From positions 3,363,001 to 3,427,000 of the forward strand of contig NZ_CP082922.1 in assembly GCF_019931675.1 (NCBI RefSeq): a stretch of 64,000 nucleotides of DNA. The letters are read 5' to 3'. Under the pieces are notes generated by a model. It saw only the letters and a list, made by a program, of their open reading frames with translations. It was not told where the DNA came from and ran no database searches. Positions within the stretch are counted from its first letter, which is position 1, and each line of letters starts with the position of its first letter. This DNA is from Nocardioides rotundus. Its GTDB lineage: Bacteria; Actinomycetota; Actinomycetes; Propionibacteriales; Nocardioidaceae. Below are positions 8,210-17,173 of this stretch, piece by piece. Position numbers and translations under genes: made by a program.

Positions 8210-8970
8210 GCGCGAGCCCCGCCCGAGCGCCTCCTGCCCAGCTCACGCACCCGGTCGATCGCCATCGCCGGGACCGCGCGGAGCACCGACTTCCGCGCGT
8301 TGCTCTCGGTGACCAGGGAGAAGTCCCGTCGCCGCTTGAAGATGATCGTGTCGGGGACGGCCACGTGCCACCAGCCGGCGTCCATCGTCTCGACGGTGAA
8401 CTGGAAGTCCTGGTAGGACAACCCGTTCGGCACGTCCCGGCTGACGTAGGGCACCTCCAGGTGCGCCTCCCGCGGTGCCATGCACAGCGAGTCGTAGTAG
8501 TGCCGGAAGTAGAGGTAGTGCGGGGTGAACAGCGGCGAGTCCTGGCCGATGTTGACCAGCACCGTCCGGGACCCGTCGAAGATGACGTTGAGCTCGGGGT
8601 GGGCGATCACCTGCTCACCGCGCCGCTCGGCCGCGTCCAGGGTCGCTATCGCCTCGGCCAGCCAGTTCTCGCTGAACAGATCGTCGGCGTCGAGGTAGGC
8701 GATGAATCGGCCCTCGGTGCGCGGCAGCAGTGCGTTGCGCACCCGCCCCAGGTCGGCCTCCTCGAAGTGCCACCGCTCCCAGTGGTCGAAGGCCGGCTGC
8801 TCGAAGAAGGCGCGCGTGTGCTCGGTGGCGGCGTCCAGGGCGATCACCCGCTGGACCGACCACCCGGCGGCCTCGGCGGCCTCGACCGCCCGGTCCGCGG
8901 ACGTCATCGTCGGGCCGCTGACCACGGTCTCGTCGTGCGCGGTCACCACCAGCGTCAGGTCGGTCGTCAT
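8206..8970 (-). CDS. Family 2 glycosyltransferase (copy B of a duplicated pair)
   Basis: A 254-residue paralogue of the protein at 3452-4210. It has the same GT-A opening (LTLVVTAHDET), the DADDLFSENW metal-binding motif and the PDTIIFKRRRDFSL block near the C-terminus. The ATG at 8970 overlaps the stop of the upstream GT4 gene, as in copy A. It runs tail to tail with a sulfotransferase gene, again as in copy A. The arrangement implies duplication of a GT4-GT2 unit followed by divergence, perhaps so that each pair adds a different sugar. Confidence 0.82.
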   Translation of the reverse strand: MTTDLTLVVTAHDETVVSGPTMTSADRAVEAAEAAGWSVQRVIALDAATEHTRAFFEQPAFDHWERWHFEEADLGRVRNALLPRTEGRFIAYLDADDLFSENWLAEAIATLDAAERRGEQVIAHPELNVIFDGSRTVLVNIGQDSPLFTPHYLYFRHYYDSLCMAPREAHLEVPYVSRDVPNGLSYQDFQFTVETMDAGWWHVAVPDTIIFKRRRDFSLVTESNARKSVLRAVPAMAIDRVRELGRRRSGGARA

Positions 8971-10799
8971 CGGGCCACCTCCGCGGCCCGCGCGGCGCCG
9001 AGCACGCGCCGTACCTCCTGGGCGTAGGCCTCGGCGGTCCGGTCGGCGAGCAGCCGCTCGCGCAGGCCGCGGGCCCGCTCCCGGGCCGCGCCGGGGTCGG
9101 CCAGCACCTCGCGGAGCCGGTCGACGTAGGCCTGCGGGTCGTCCACGTCCTCCACCAGGAAGCCACCCTCGTCATCGATCACCTCGTCAGTGCCGCCGAC
9201 CCGGCTGGCCACGACCGGGGTCGCGGTCATCGCCACCTCGAGCAGCTGGCTGGGTACGCCGTCCCAGCCGGAGGTGTAGAGCCAGGCCTGCGCCGTCGAG
9301 AGGTCCAGGTCGGCGAACGCCGCATACCGACCCTCCAGGACGACGTTGTCCGGTGGCGTCCCCACGTCGGGTGAGTTCAGCACCGACTCCCCCCAGACCC
9401 GGAAGGTCACGTCGGGCATCCGGCGGGCGACCTCGAAGGCCAGGCCGACCTTCTTCTGCCGGTCGAACCGGCCCGCCCAGAACACCTCCGGACGAGCGTC
9501 CGTCGCACGCGGGGCGGGCTGCACCGCCGCGATGCCCGGGTCGACCGGCGCTCTGAGCACGTGGATGCGCGCCGCCGACGCCGGGTCCAGCCGATGCCGA
9601 TCCCGCAGCCAGCCGGCGAGGTGCTCGCTGTCGGTGAGCACGCCCGCCGTCTGCTCGAAGATCCGGTAGAAGTAGCGCAGGGGCAGACCCAGCCAGTTGC
9701 CGGCCGGCATCTGCTCGTTGCCGAAGAACATCGGGAAGATGCGCTCGGACGCGGCCAGCGCCGGGCCGTAGGTGCCCATCGCCTGGTGCAGCAGCGCGGA
9801 GTTCACGTTCACCACCGCGTCGGCGCGGAAGGAGCGCACCACCTCGACCACGGTCCGCATCGCCGCCTCCCCCCGCATCGAGTCGGTGATCGCCGAGGCG
9901 AGGTCCGCCTCGCGCACCCCCGCGGGGAAGCGTCCGGGCGGTGCCGAGCCTCCGGCATCGGTGTAGAGGACCACGATGTCCTCGGGGTCCACGGTCTGGG
10001 CCAGGGCATGGGCGATGTGACCCTCCGCGCGACGGCCTCCGCCCCAGCGCGGGTCGGAGGCGACGATGAGCAGGCGGGCCCGTCGGAAGCCGGCCGCCTG
10101 CTGCACCGCGTGCAGGGCGCCCACCTGCGCGGCCGTGGTCTCGGAGTGGCACGGTGGGATGATCGGCCGCGTCACCATCGGCCAGACGTCGCCGATCAGC
10201 GGCTCGATCTCCTCCGCACGGGCGAACATCTCACCCAGCCGTCCCGTCAGCAGCCGCTCCTGAAGGCCGGTGCGCAGGGTGGCGAGCTCGTCGGCGAGCT
10301 GCGCGGGCGTCCGCCCCAGGACCCCGGCCATCGCCTCGATGCCCGGTGCCGGGTCGGCGATCTCGCCGGCCGCCCGACCCTCGGCGAGCCACTGGACGTA
10401 GGGGCTCCTCCCGACCGCGCGATGCGGATGGCGGGCGACGTACTGCGCGGTCTGGAAGTTGATCTCCGGCGTCGCCTTGGCCCGCGCGCCGTTGTCCATG
10501 AACTGCCGCAGCGGGTCCGGCGACGCGTCGTCGAGGAGGCCGCGCGCCTGCAGCAGGAAGTGCCGCAGGTCGAAGTGCTCGTAGGCGAGGTCGTAGTCGT
10601 CGTCGAGGCCACCCGGGGTCATCCCGGCCCGAATGCGGGCGACGCCCTCGTCGAAGACGGCGCCGACGTGGGTGTGCTCGATCACCGACTCCCGCGGGAC
10701 CGGTGTCCGCCCGACGGTCCGGGCACGCGCCCGGGCCCTCCGCGCCCCGTCCCGCAGCCGCCGCATCACGCCCCGAGCCAGCCGCTGGGGACCTACCAT
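8967..10799 (-). CDS. Family 4 glycosyltransferase with N-terminal FD-x-x-YYL-like repeats (copy B)
   Basis: A 610-residue paralogue of 4207-6117. The ATG at 10799 is preceded by GGAGGAATCGG, a clear ribosome-binding site, so an upstream in-frame extension is not needed. The N-terminal third shows FDLRHFLLQ and YVARHP / PYVQWLAEGRAAGE units. The middle has WGGGRRAEGHIAHALA and GGSAPPGRFP, both nearly identical to copy A. The C-terminus has FWAGRFDRQKKV and YTSGWDGVPSQLLEVA, the GT-B donor-sugar domain. It ends in an ATGA overlap with the GT2 partner. It lies 56 nt after the GNAT gene on the same strand, so it may be read through from the folate operon. Confidence 0.8.
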   Translation of the reverse strand: MVGPQRLARGVMRRLRDGARRARARARTVGRTPVPRESVIEHTHVGAVFDEGVARIRAGMTPGGLDDDYDLAYEHFDLRHFLLQARGLLDDASPDPLRQFMDNGARAKATPEINFQTAQYVARHPHRAVGRSPYVQWLAEGRAAGEIADPAPGIEAMAGVLGRTPAQLADELATLRTGLQERLLTGRLGEMFARAEEIEPLIGDVWPMVTRPIIPPCHSETTAAQVGALHAVQQAAGFRRARLLIVASDPRWGGGRRAEGHIAHALAQTVDPEDIVVLYTDAGGSAPPGRFPAGVREADLASAITDSMRGEAAMRTVVEVVRSFRADAVVNVNSALLHQAMGTYGPALAASERIFPMFFGNEQMPAGNWLGLPLRYFYRIFEQTAGVLTDSEHLAGWLRDRHRLDPASAARIHVLRAPVDPGIAAVQPAPRATDARPEVFWAGRFDRQKKVGLAFEVARRMPDVTFRVWGESVLNSPDVGTPPDNVVLEGRYAAFADLDLSTAQAWLYTSGWDGVPSQLLEVAMTATPVVASRVGGTDEVIDDEGGFLVEDVDDPQAYVDRLREVLADPGAARERARGLRERLLADRTAEAYAQEVRRVLGAARAAEVAR

Positions 10800-10855
10800 C
10801 CGATTCCTCCGGGAGTCTCTGTCGGGGCCTCGACCGCGCGCCAGTGTAGCGGTGG

Positions 10856-11929
10856 TCAGCCGGTCGGAACGTCCCGGTGCCAGGACTCCGTGACGTACTG
10901 CGTCACCCACCCCATCGAGGTGTAGAGGCCGTCCGCGCCGGTCGGGCTGTCGGCATCGACCTCGAGCCCGACCCGGTTGCGGCCCCGCCCCGCCGCGTCG
11001 GCGATCACCGTGCGCAGCAAGCCGGTCGCGACGCCTCGCCCGCGGGCGTTCTCCAAGACGCCGATGTAGGAGACGTAGGAGCCGTCGGGCCCGTCGTCGC
11101 TCGCCAGGTGCGTGGCCACCACGGCCCCAGCCGGCTCCGGCGCGTCACCGTCCACCAGCTCGGCCAGCCACCAGTGGTCCCAGCGGTGCCCGGGGTCCTC
11201 CCTGAGCCGGTGCACGAACTCCTCGAAGGTCTCCTCGTGGGAGTTGAAGTGGTCGGCGAAGGCGCCCTCCAAGACATCGTGCACGGCGTGCAGGTCGTCC
11301 TCGTCGGGCAGACCCTCCCCCTCGCGCGTGACCCGGCGGAACCGCACCCCGCGGTCCTCCCACAGGGCCGGGTCGGCCACCAGCGAGGCCTCCTCGGGCT
11401 GCACGGGCCGGCTCATCTGCCACCAGGTGCGCACGTGGTCGTAACCGGCGCCGGAGAGCCACTTGCGGAAGCGCTCGTCGTCGGCGAAGGCGCCGGTGTC
11501 GATCTGCTGGACCTCCAGACCGCGCGCGGCGCCCACCTCGCGCGCCTGTCCGTCGGCCCAGTCGCACAGGACCCGGGCGCAGCGCCGGCGCAGGGTGGCC
11601 TCCATGTCCCGGTCCACCACGAGGACGAACATCATCCGGCCGGCCGCCCGGTCGTGCACGCTGCCCCAGGCCTGCGCCGTACCGCCGGGGTCGCGCACCA
11701 CGACATTGGCCCGCATCCGCTCGCCTCGCGGCGAGATCTCGACCAGCACGTCCTCGGGCCCCGACGACGCCCACCCCCGGCCGAAGTCCTCGTGCCGCCG
11801 CAGCAGCGCGGTCAGACGCTCCAGATCCCGTTCCACCTCGACCGCGGTGACCTCCCAGCCCTCGGGGAGGCTGTGGTCGTCCAGCACGAGGTCGGGGTCG
11901 GGCTCGAAGCGGCTTCCTTCGGGGATCAC
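10856..11929 (-). CDS. Tandem GNAT N-acetyltransferase (mycothiol-synthase-like architecture)
   Basis: A protein of about 357 residues. The GTG at 11929 has GGGAG 9 nt upstream; an ATG at 11980 is an alternative. Two GNAT-like halves can be seen. The C-terminal half has the acetyl-CoA loop in ENARGRGVATGLL (~295) followed by LEVDADSPTGADGLYTSMG, the usual end of the fold. The N-terminal half is degenerate. Two-domain GNATs of this size include MshD and several uncharacterised actinobacterial enzymes; there is no evidence that this is MshD itself. Same strand as, and close to, the DUF3180/coiled-coil genes upstream and the GT4 gene downstream. Confidence 0.7.
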   Translation of the reverse strand: MIPEGSRFEPDPDLVLDDHSLPEGWEVTAVEVERDLERLTALLRRHEDFGRGWASSGPEDVLVEISPRGERMRANVVVRDPGGTAQAWGSVHDRAAGRMMFVLVVDRDMEATLRRRCARVLCDWADGQAREVGAARGLEVQQIDTGAFADDERFRKWLSGAGYDHVRTWWQMSRPVQPEEASLVADPALWEDRGVRFRRVTREGEGLPDEDDLHAVHDVLEGAFADHFNSHEETFEEFVHRLREDPGHRWDHWWLAELVDGDAPEPAGAVVATHLASDDGPDGSYVSYIGVLENARGRGVATGLLRTVIADAAGRGRNRVGLEVDADSPTGADGLYTSMGWVTQYVTESWHRDVPTG

Positions 11930-11995
11930 GGCGGCATTCTCCCGCAGGTGGGGTCTGCGAGGCCGCTGCGGGCCCCGCACCGCGTGTTCGGCGGC

Positions 11996-12583
11996 TCAGG
12001 CGTGCTGGCGAGCCTGCTCGGCGCGCAGGGACTGCCAGGCGGCGAGCTCGGCACGCAGGACGTCGGCCTCCTGCTCCAGCTCCGCGAGATGCACGATCGC
12101 CTCGGCGGCCCGCTGCTCGGACTCCTCCAGCTGCCGGCCCAGACGCAGGCTCTCGTCCTCGGCCAGCTCGGCACGCCGGGCCTCGGCGCTGAACTTGCGG
12201 GTCGCCTCGGCGGCCTTGCGCTCGGCCCGCACCAGCGCCGACTCGACCTCGCGCAGGGCCTCCTCACGCCGGCGCGCCTCTGCGGCGGTCTCCTCGACAT
12301 AGGCGAGGTGCTCGGAGGTACGGCGCTGGTCGAGCACCTGGTAGGCCCGTGCCTGCTCCGCGCGGTCGCTGGCCCAGTCCCGCCGGGTCTGCACCAGCTC
12401 GGAGTGGGTGATCCGGGTGGCCGCCGCGCCCAGCACGAGGCCGGTGACGGCCGCGAGCCCACGGAGGACCAGCGAGCCGGTGGCGAAGGAGGCGGCCACC
12501 ACGACGGCGGCCAGGGCCAGCAGCCCCACCGCGACGACGACTCGGGTGCTGCGCTGGCGCCGGCGTGCGGTGGTGGAGGCCAT
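11996..12583 (-). CDS. Small membrane protein with C-terminal coiled coil, unknown function
   Basis: A 195-residue protein. A basic N-terminus (RRRQR) is followed by two hydrophobic segments (~14-35 and ~38-54). A long charged Ala/Glu/Arg-rich region (~60-190) has strong heptad character, as in EETAAEARRREEALREVESAL. It is likely a membrane-anchored coiled-coil rod. It starts 10 nt after the DUF3180 stop, so it is part of the folate run. No enzyme motif is seen and I do not recognise a named family. Confidence 0.65.
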   Translation of the reverse strand: MASTTARRRQRSTRVVVAVGLLALAAVVVAASFATGSLVLRGLAAVTGLVLGAAATRITHSELVQTRRDWASDRAEQARAYQVLDQRRTSEHLAYVEETAAEARRREEALREVESALVRAERKAAEATRKFSAEARRAELAEDESLRLGRQLEESEQRAAEAIVHLAELEQEADVLRAELAAWQSLRAEQARQHA

Positions 12584-12593
12584 AGTGGAAATG

Positions 12594-13079
12594 CTAGGCG
12601 GGATCCCCGTCGGAGGGGGTACGACACGCGCGCTCCAGCGCGACCGCCGCCACCGTCATCACCAGGCCGCCGACCGCGGCGACCAGACTGCGCACGACCC
12701 GTTGGCCCACGAGGTCGCTGGACACGCCCAGCCAGCTCACGGCGTACCCGGCGTACCCTCCCGCCACCAGCGCGCCCACCAGCGCACAGGCGCGCGCGAG
12801 CACCAGCCGGTTCACCAGCTGGTGCGGCTCGGGACGGCGCTCGGGCTCCGCGATCGCGCTCCGGGTCGCCCGCGCCACGCCGGCGAGCACCGCGGCGACG
12901 AAGAACAGCACGATCGCCTGCACCCAGCCGACCACGGGGACGACGCCCCCGGCCGCGGTCACGACGGTGCGCAGCAGCCAGCCGAGCACCAGGCCGGCCA
13001 GCGCCCAGGCGACGAGGACCTTGAGCGGGGTCGGCGCGAGCCGGCCGGCCGGGTCATCCTCGGGCGGACCAGCCGTCAC
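12594..13079 (-). CDS. DUF3180 family membrane protein
   Basis: A 161-residue protein with four hydrophobic segments, starting at a GTG (13079) that overlaps the folK stop as GTGA. The segment order (PLKVLVAWALAGLVLGW, then VVGWVQAIVLFFVAAVL, ALVGALVAGGYAGYAV and VAAVGGLVMTVAAVAL) and the position directly after folK match actinobacterial DUF3180 proteins. Function is unknown; the conserved link to folK suggests a membrane role tied to the folate/pantothenate neighbourhood. Confidence 0.75.
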   Translation of the reverse strand: MTAGPPEDDPAGRLAPTPLKVLVAWALAGLVLGWLLRTVVTAAGGVVPVVGWVQAIVLFFVAAVLAGVARATRSAIAEPERRPEPHQLVNRLVLARACALVGALVAGGYAGYAVSWLGVSSDLVGQRVVRSLVAAVGGLVMTVAAVALERACRTPSDGDPA

Positions 13080-13645
13080 GGCACCTCGAGCTCGACGTCG
13101 TCCAGGCGGGTCAGGCCCCCCTGGTCCAGGCCCTCGAGGAGGTCCGCGATCGGGCCCTCGCCCGGGAAGACCGCGTCCGGCTCCAGGTCGTGCCACGGCT
13201 TGAGCACGAAGGCGCGGCCGGCGGCACGGGGGTGCGGCAGCTGCAGGGAGTCCAGGTCGCTGCGGCGGTCACCCACCACGATGAGGTCCACGTCCAGGGT
13301 CCGCGGGGCGTTGCGGAGCTCGGTGCGCTCCCGCTCGTAGGCGTCCTCGATCGCCAGGGCCCGGTCCATCAGCCGGTGCGCGGGCAGGGTCGTGTCCATC
13401 AGCACGACGGCGTTGTAGTAGGACTCCGCGTCCGCGGGCGAGTCCACCGGCTCGGTCTCATAGACCGCCGACACCGCCGTCACCCACACGTCCGGGGTGT
13501 CCGCCAGGGCCTGGACCGCTCCCTGCAGGGAGGCGAACCGGTCGCCGAGGTTGGAGCCGAGGGAGATCACGACGCGGCGGATCGGACGCATCTCGCCGGT
13601 GAGGGTGTCGGCATCGATGATGTGCGGGTTGGGGGTCTCAGTCAC
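13076..13645 (-). CDS. folK: 2-amino-4-hydroxy-6-hydroxymethyldihydropteridine diphosphokinase
   Basis: Transfers pyrophosphate from ATP to 6-hydroxymethyl-7,8-dihydropterin in folate synthesis. The 189-residue protein has the HPPK start motif ISLGSNLGDR, the YETEPVDSPADAESYYNAVV segment, the RTLDVDLIV signature with its metal-binding aspartates, and LPHPRAAGRAFVLKPWHDLEP. The GTG at 13645 overlaps the folB stop by 8 nt; the stop overlaps DUF3180 by 4 nt. A ~20-residue N-terminal extension precedes the usual HPPK start. Confidence 0.95.
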   Translation of the reverse strand: MTETPNPHIIDADTLTGEMRPIRRVVISLGSNLGDRFASLQGAVQALADTPDVWVTAVSAVYETEPVDSPADAESYYNAVVLMDTTLPAHRLMDRALAIEDAYERERTELRNAPRTLDVDLIVVGDRRSDLDSLQLPHPRAAGRAFVLKPWHDLEPDAVFPGEGPIADLLEGLDQGGLTRLDDVELEVP

Positions 13646-14042
13646 TGGGGCCCTCGCGCTTCCTGGTGATGGTCAAGGTGACGCCGGAGAACGTCTCCTG
13701 GATGGGTGCTTCGGGTTTGTGGAGGGTGATTCGCACCCACTGGACGCGGTGGTCGGACAAGCACACCGACGCGATGCGCTCGGCCACCGTCTCCACCAGG
13801 TCGGCAGGATCGGACTCCACGGCCGATTTCACGTCGCTCACGAGACTCCCGTAGTCCACGGTGTCTTGCAAGTCATCCGAGGACGCCGCCGGGCGCGTGT
13901 CCAGCCCGAGCGTCAGGTCCACCACGAACCGCTGGCCGTCGCGCCGCTCGTGCTCGAACACGCCGTGATGGGCGAAGCACTCGACGCCCGTGACGGTGAG
14001 CTCGTCCGACCCCGGCACCAGGGGTTGCGACAGCGCACTCAC
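13638..14042 (-). CDS. folB: Dihydroneopterin aldolase
   Basis: Cleaves 7,8-dihydroneopterin to hydroxymethyldihydropterin and glycolaldehyde, the step before FolK. 134 residues, normal for FolB. Motifs: ECFAHHGVFEHER near the N-terminus, DYGSLVSDV, and the catalytic-lysine region LHKPEAPI near residue 107. The start is a GTG at 14042 following an 86-nt gap after folP, the longest gap in this stretch of the folate run. Confidence 0.94.
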   Translation of the reverse strand: MSALSQPLVPGSDELTVTGVECFAHHGVFEHERRDGQRFVVDLTLGLDTRPAASSDDLQDTVDYGSLVSDVKSAVESDPADLVETVAERIASVCLSDHRVQWVRITLHKPEAPIQETFSGVTLTITRKREGPSD

Positions 14043-14128
14043 GGCTCCAGCCTCTCAAGCGGGGACAACTGCGGTCACTGTAGTGGCCGCACGCACCCGC
14101 CCGGCTTCCCGCCCCGGGGGCGGCGAGA

Positions 14129-14965
14129 TCACGAGGGTCGGGCGACCCGGTCCAGGACGGCCAGGGCGTCGGTGGTGGCGCGTACGTCGTGCACGCGCAG
14201 GCCCCAGACGCCGTACTGCGCGAGCAGGACGACGAGCGCCAGGTGGCCCGCCTCCCGCTGGTCGACCGGCCGCGGAGCGTCGTCGGTGCCCAGGAGCCCG
14301 CCCAGGAAGGACTTGCGCGAGGCACCGACCAGCACGGGGCGACCCAGCTGCTCGATCTCGTCGAGATGCTGCAGCAGCTCCCAGTTGTGCTGCTGGGTCT
14401 TGGCGAAGCCCAGGCCCGGGTCCAGGACCACCCGGTCCAGGTCCACGCCGGCGGCCGCGATCGCCTCCAGCCGCTCCCCCAGCTCGGCCCGCACCCCGGC
14501 GACCACGCCCTCGGGGTAGTCCGCGTGCCGCGTCATCCGGTCCGAGTGGGCGCGCCAGTGCATGGCGACGTACACCGCGCCGCTGTCCCGGACGACGTCG
14601 AGGATGCGGGGGTCCGCCAACCCCCCGGAGACGTCGTTGACCACCTGCGCACCCGCGGCGACCGCCGCCTCGGCCACCTCGGCCCGCATCGTGTCCACCG
14701 ACACGGTGACACCCTGGCCGCTCAGCTCCCGCACGACCGGCAGCACCCGGTGCAGCTCTTCGTCGACCAGCGGCCGGGTCGCGCCGGGCCGGGTGGACTC
14801 CCCGCCGACGTCGACCAGGTCGGCTCCGGCCGCGGTCATCTCCAGACCGTGCTGCACCGCCGGTCCCACGGCGGCGTAGCGGCCCCCGTCGGAGAACGAG
14901 TCGGGGGTGACGTTGAGGACCCCCATGACACGGGGACGCTCCCCCAACGCGAACAGGTCAGTCAC
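14129..14965 (-). CDS. folP: Dihydropteroate synthase
   Basis: Condenses hydroxymethyldihydropterin pyrophosphate with p-aminobenzoate. The 278-residue protein has MGVLNVTPDSFSDGG, DVGGESTRPGA, LDPGLGFAKT and VGASRKSFLG, all standard DHPS signatures for the pterin and pABA sites. The GTG at 14965 has GGAGG 6 nt upstream and overlaps the preceding glycosyltransferase gene by 8 nt, so in this genome folP is coupled to the glycosyltransferase and not directly to folE. Confidence 0.95.
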   Translation of the reverse strand: MTDLFALGERPRVMGVLNVTPDSFSDGGRYAAVGPAVQHGLEMTAAGADLVDVGGESTRPGATRPLVDEELHRVLPVVRELSGQGVTVSVDTMRAEVAEAAVAAGAQVVNDVSGGLADPRILDVVRDSGAVYVAMHWRAHSDRMTRHADYPEGVVAGVRAELGERLEAIAAAGVDLDRVVLDPGLGFAKTQQHNWELLQHLDEIEQLGRPVLVGASRKSFLGGLLGTDDAPRPVDQREAGHLALVVLLAQYGVWGLRVHDVRATTDALAVLDRVARPS

Positions 14966-16559
14966 GGCGCACCTCCAGCACCAGCTCGCCATCGACGTCG
15001 GCGAGACCGGCGGTCACGCCCGGCCTCACGCTACGCGCGCGCCGGTCCACGTCGGCGGCGCGGTAGCCGGTCGGTCCACCCGTCCGGCTCAGCCCCTCCA
15101 CCGTCCGCTCCCACTTCAGCCGCCACGCGGAGTCACCGGGCGGCAGATCGAGCGCCGCGGTGTCGACGGCCACCCGGAAGCCGCAGTCGTCGTAGTCCTG
15201 CCGGGCGCGGCCGACGGCGGCCGTGGCGCGCGGCTCGGAGTACGGCGTCACCGGCAGCTCGACCGTGCGACCGCCGGGCCCCTCGAGCCGGGCCGTCAGG
15301 GCGGTGGCGCGGCCCCCGGTGGCGAGGTTGCGGACCAGGGCGAAGCCCTCCAGGTGGAGCACCGGCCCCTCCCAGCGGGCCACGAGCACTCGCGCCTGCC
15401 AGGCCAGCTCGGCCTCCGACAGGCGGTAGACCTCGGCGGGGGCGCCGTAGGCGGGGTCGTCGAGCCCGGGCAGCACGCAGACGGCCTCTCCGTCGCGGAT
15501 CCGCACCTCGAAGTCGCGGCGGACCTCCTCGATGAACGCGAGCAGCGCCACCAGGTCGGATCGCCGGTCCTGCTCGACCAGCCACCCCATCAGCCGCTGC
15601 TGGGCGGGCACGTCGGTCTGCTCGAAGGGCAGGGTGGAGTCGTTCCACAGCTCGGTGAGCATGGTCCGCAGCAGCGTCCAGTACTCCTCCTCGGCGGTGG
15701 CCCCGGCCCGGAAGTACTCCCACATGTCCACCGGCAGCACGGTCCCGAACCACACCGGCGCCAGGTCCGGGCGCCCGGCCAGCAGGGTCGCCGTACTGTC
15801 TCGCTTGGTCTCCAGCCGGTCCCGCAGGTCGGCCATCAGGTGCCGGGTCTGGGTGATCGAGGAGCCGTCATCGCGGACCCGCCGCAGGTAGACGGTGTCG
15901 GGCAGCACGTCGATCCGGTCAGCGGCGAGGAAGGCCCGGGTCAGGGTCGGCTGGTCCTCGTAGCGGGTGCCGACCGGGAAGGCCAGGCCGGCGCCCTCCC
16001 AGAAGGTACGGCGGTAGACCTTGTTCTGGGCGAACACGTCGGCCAGCAGCAGCGGGGCATCGGACAGGATCACGCCCTCGCGGCGACGCCGGTGGTTGGC
16101 CGCCATCAGCCGTCCGGTGGTCTGCCGCGTCCCGTGGTCCTCGCGCAACGTGCCCACGACCAGGTCGGATCCGGTGCGCGCGAGCGTCTCCATCATGGCC
16201 CGGTAGGCGTCGGGCGGGACGACGTCGTCGGAGTCCAGGAAGGTGAGGTAGCGGCCACGCGAGGCGGCGACGCCGGCGTTGCGAGCGGCCCCGAGCCCCT
16301 GGTTCTCCTGCCGGAGCAGCCGCACCCGCGGGTCCCGTGCGGCGTACCGCTCGACGATCGCCGCGGAGTCGTCGGTGGCGCCGTCGTCGACCACGACCAC
16401 CTCGAGGTCGGCATGGGACTGCGCGAGCACGCTGTCCAGACACGCGGCGACGTACTGCTCGACGTTGTAGACCGGGACGACCACACTCAGCTCGGGGGCT
16501 CGGTCCCGGCGGCGGCCGGCCAGCCGCCGCAGGCGGCGCATCCCGCGCACCCGGGTCAC
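14958..16559 (-). CDS. Family 2 glycosyltransferase embedded between folE and folP
   Basis: A 533-residue protein. Residues ~20-240 are a GT-A glycosyltransferase: [44 protein letters not shown] and the metal-binding LDSDD. The remaining ~290 residues start with a helical region and end in a probable beta-rich domain with repeated Lx[12 protein letters not shown] patterns. This layout resembles teichoic-acid or capsule glycosyltransferases with an accessory domain. Its GTG (16559) overlaps the folE stop as GTGA and its end overlaps folP, so it is fully integrated in the operon. It has no known folate function; the context is unusual. Confidence 0.82.
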   Translation of the reverse strand: MTRVRGMRRLRRLAGRRRDRAPELSVVVPVYNVEQYVAACLDSVLAQSHADLEVVVVDDGATDDSAAIVERYAARDPRVRLLRQENQGLGAARNAGVAASRGRYLTFLDSDDVVPPDAYRAMMETLARTGSDLVVGTLREDHGTRQTTGRLMAANHRRRREGVILSDAPLLLADVFAQNKVYRRTFWEGAGLAFPVGTRYEDQPTLTRAFLAADRIDVLPDTVYLRRVRDDGSSITQTRHLMADLRDRLETKRDSTATLLAGRPDLAPVWFGTVLPVDMWEYFRAGATAEEEYWTLLRTMLTELWNDSTLPFEQTDVPAQQRLMGWLVEQDRRSDLVALLAFIEEVRRDFEVRIRDGEAVCVLPGLDDPAYGAPAEVYRLSEAELAWQARVLVARWEGPVLHLEGFALVRNLATGGRATALTARLEGPGGRTVELPVTPYSEPRATAAVGRARQDYDDCGFRVAVDTAALDLPPGDSAWRLKWERTVEGLSRTGGPTGYRAADVDRRARSVRPGVTAGLADVDGELVLEVRRD

Positions 16560-17173
16560 CGCCGGTGCGAGTTGATCAGGGAGAGCGCCTCGGAGCGGGT
16601 GGCCTGGTGGCGCATGATCCCCCGCATCGCGGAGGTGACGGTGCGGGCGCCGGCCTTGCGCACTCCGCGCATGGTCATGCAGAGGTGCTCGGCCTCGATC
16701 ACCACGATCACGCCGCGGGCGTCGAGGATGTCGACCAGCGCGTCGGCGATCTGCGTGGTGAGCCGCTCCTGCACCTGGGGCCGGTGTGCGTAGACGTCGA
16801 CCAGCCGGGCCAGCTTGGACAGGCCGGTGATCTTGCCGCTCTCGGCTGGGATGTAGCCGACGTGCGCGACGCCGGTGAACGGCACCAGATGGTGCTCGCA
16901 CATCGACCACAGCTCGATGTCCTTGACCAGCACCATCTCGTCGTGGCCCAGGTCGAAGGTGGTGGTGAGGACGTCCTCGGCGGACATCCGCAGGCCCCGG
17001 GTGACCTCCTCGTAGGCGCGCGCCACGCGGGCCGGAGTCTCCACCAGCCCGTCCCGGTCGGGGTCCTCGCCGATCGCGATGAGCAGCTCGCGGACGGCCG
17101 CCTCGGCTCGGGCGTGGTCGAAGGCAGGTACGCCGGCCGGGTCGCGCTCCGGCGTGGCGATCGGGTCGGTCAT
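16556..17173 (-). CDS. folE: GTP cyclohydrolase I
   Basis: Converts GTP to dihydroneopterin triphosphate, the first step of folate synthesis. 205 residues, the usual size of bacterial type I enzymes. The zinc ligands are visible: Cys92 and His95 in MCEHHLVPF and Cys165 in [30 protein letters not shown] and the C-terminal [17 protein letters not shown] are family signatures. ATG at 17173 overlaps the ftsH stop (ATGA). Confidence 0.96.
   Translation of the reverse strand: MTDPIATPERDPAGVPAFDHARAEAAVRELLIAIGEDPDRDGLVETPARVARAYEEVTRGLRMSAEDVLTTTFDLGHDEMVLVKDIELWSMCEHHLVPFTGVAHVGYIPAESGKITGLSKLARLVDVYAHRPQVQERLTTQIADALVDILDARGVIVVIEAEHLCMTMRGVRKAGARTVTSAMRGIMRHQATRSEALSLINSHRR

Noticed and set aside
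10877..13024. A 715-codon plus-strand frame opposite the GNAT, coiled-coil and DUF3180 genes
   Set aside because: The minus-strand genes have recognisable folds, starts with ribosome-binding sites and stop-start coupling; the plus frame has none.
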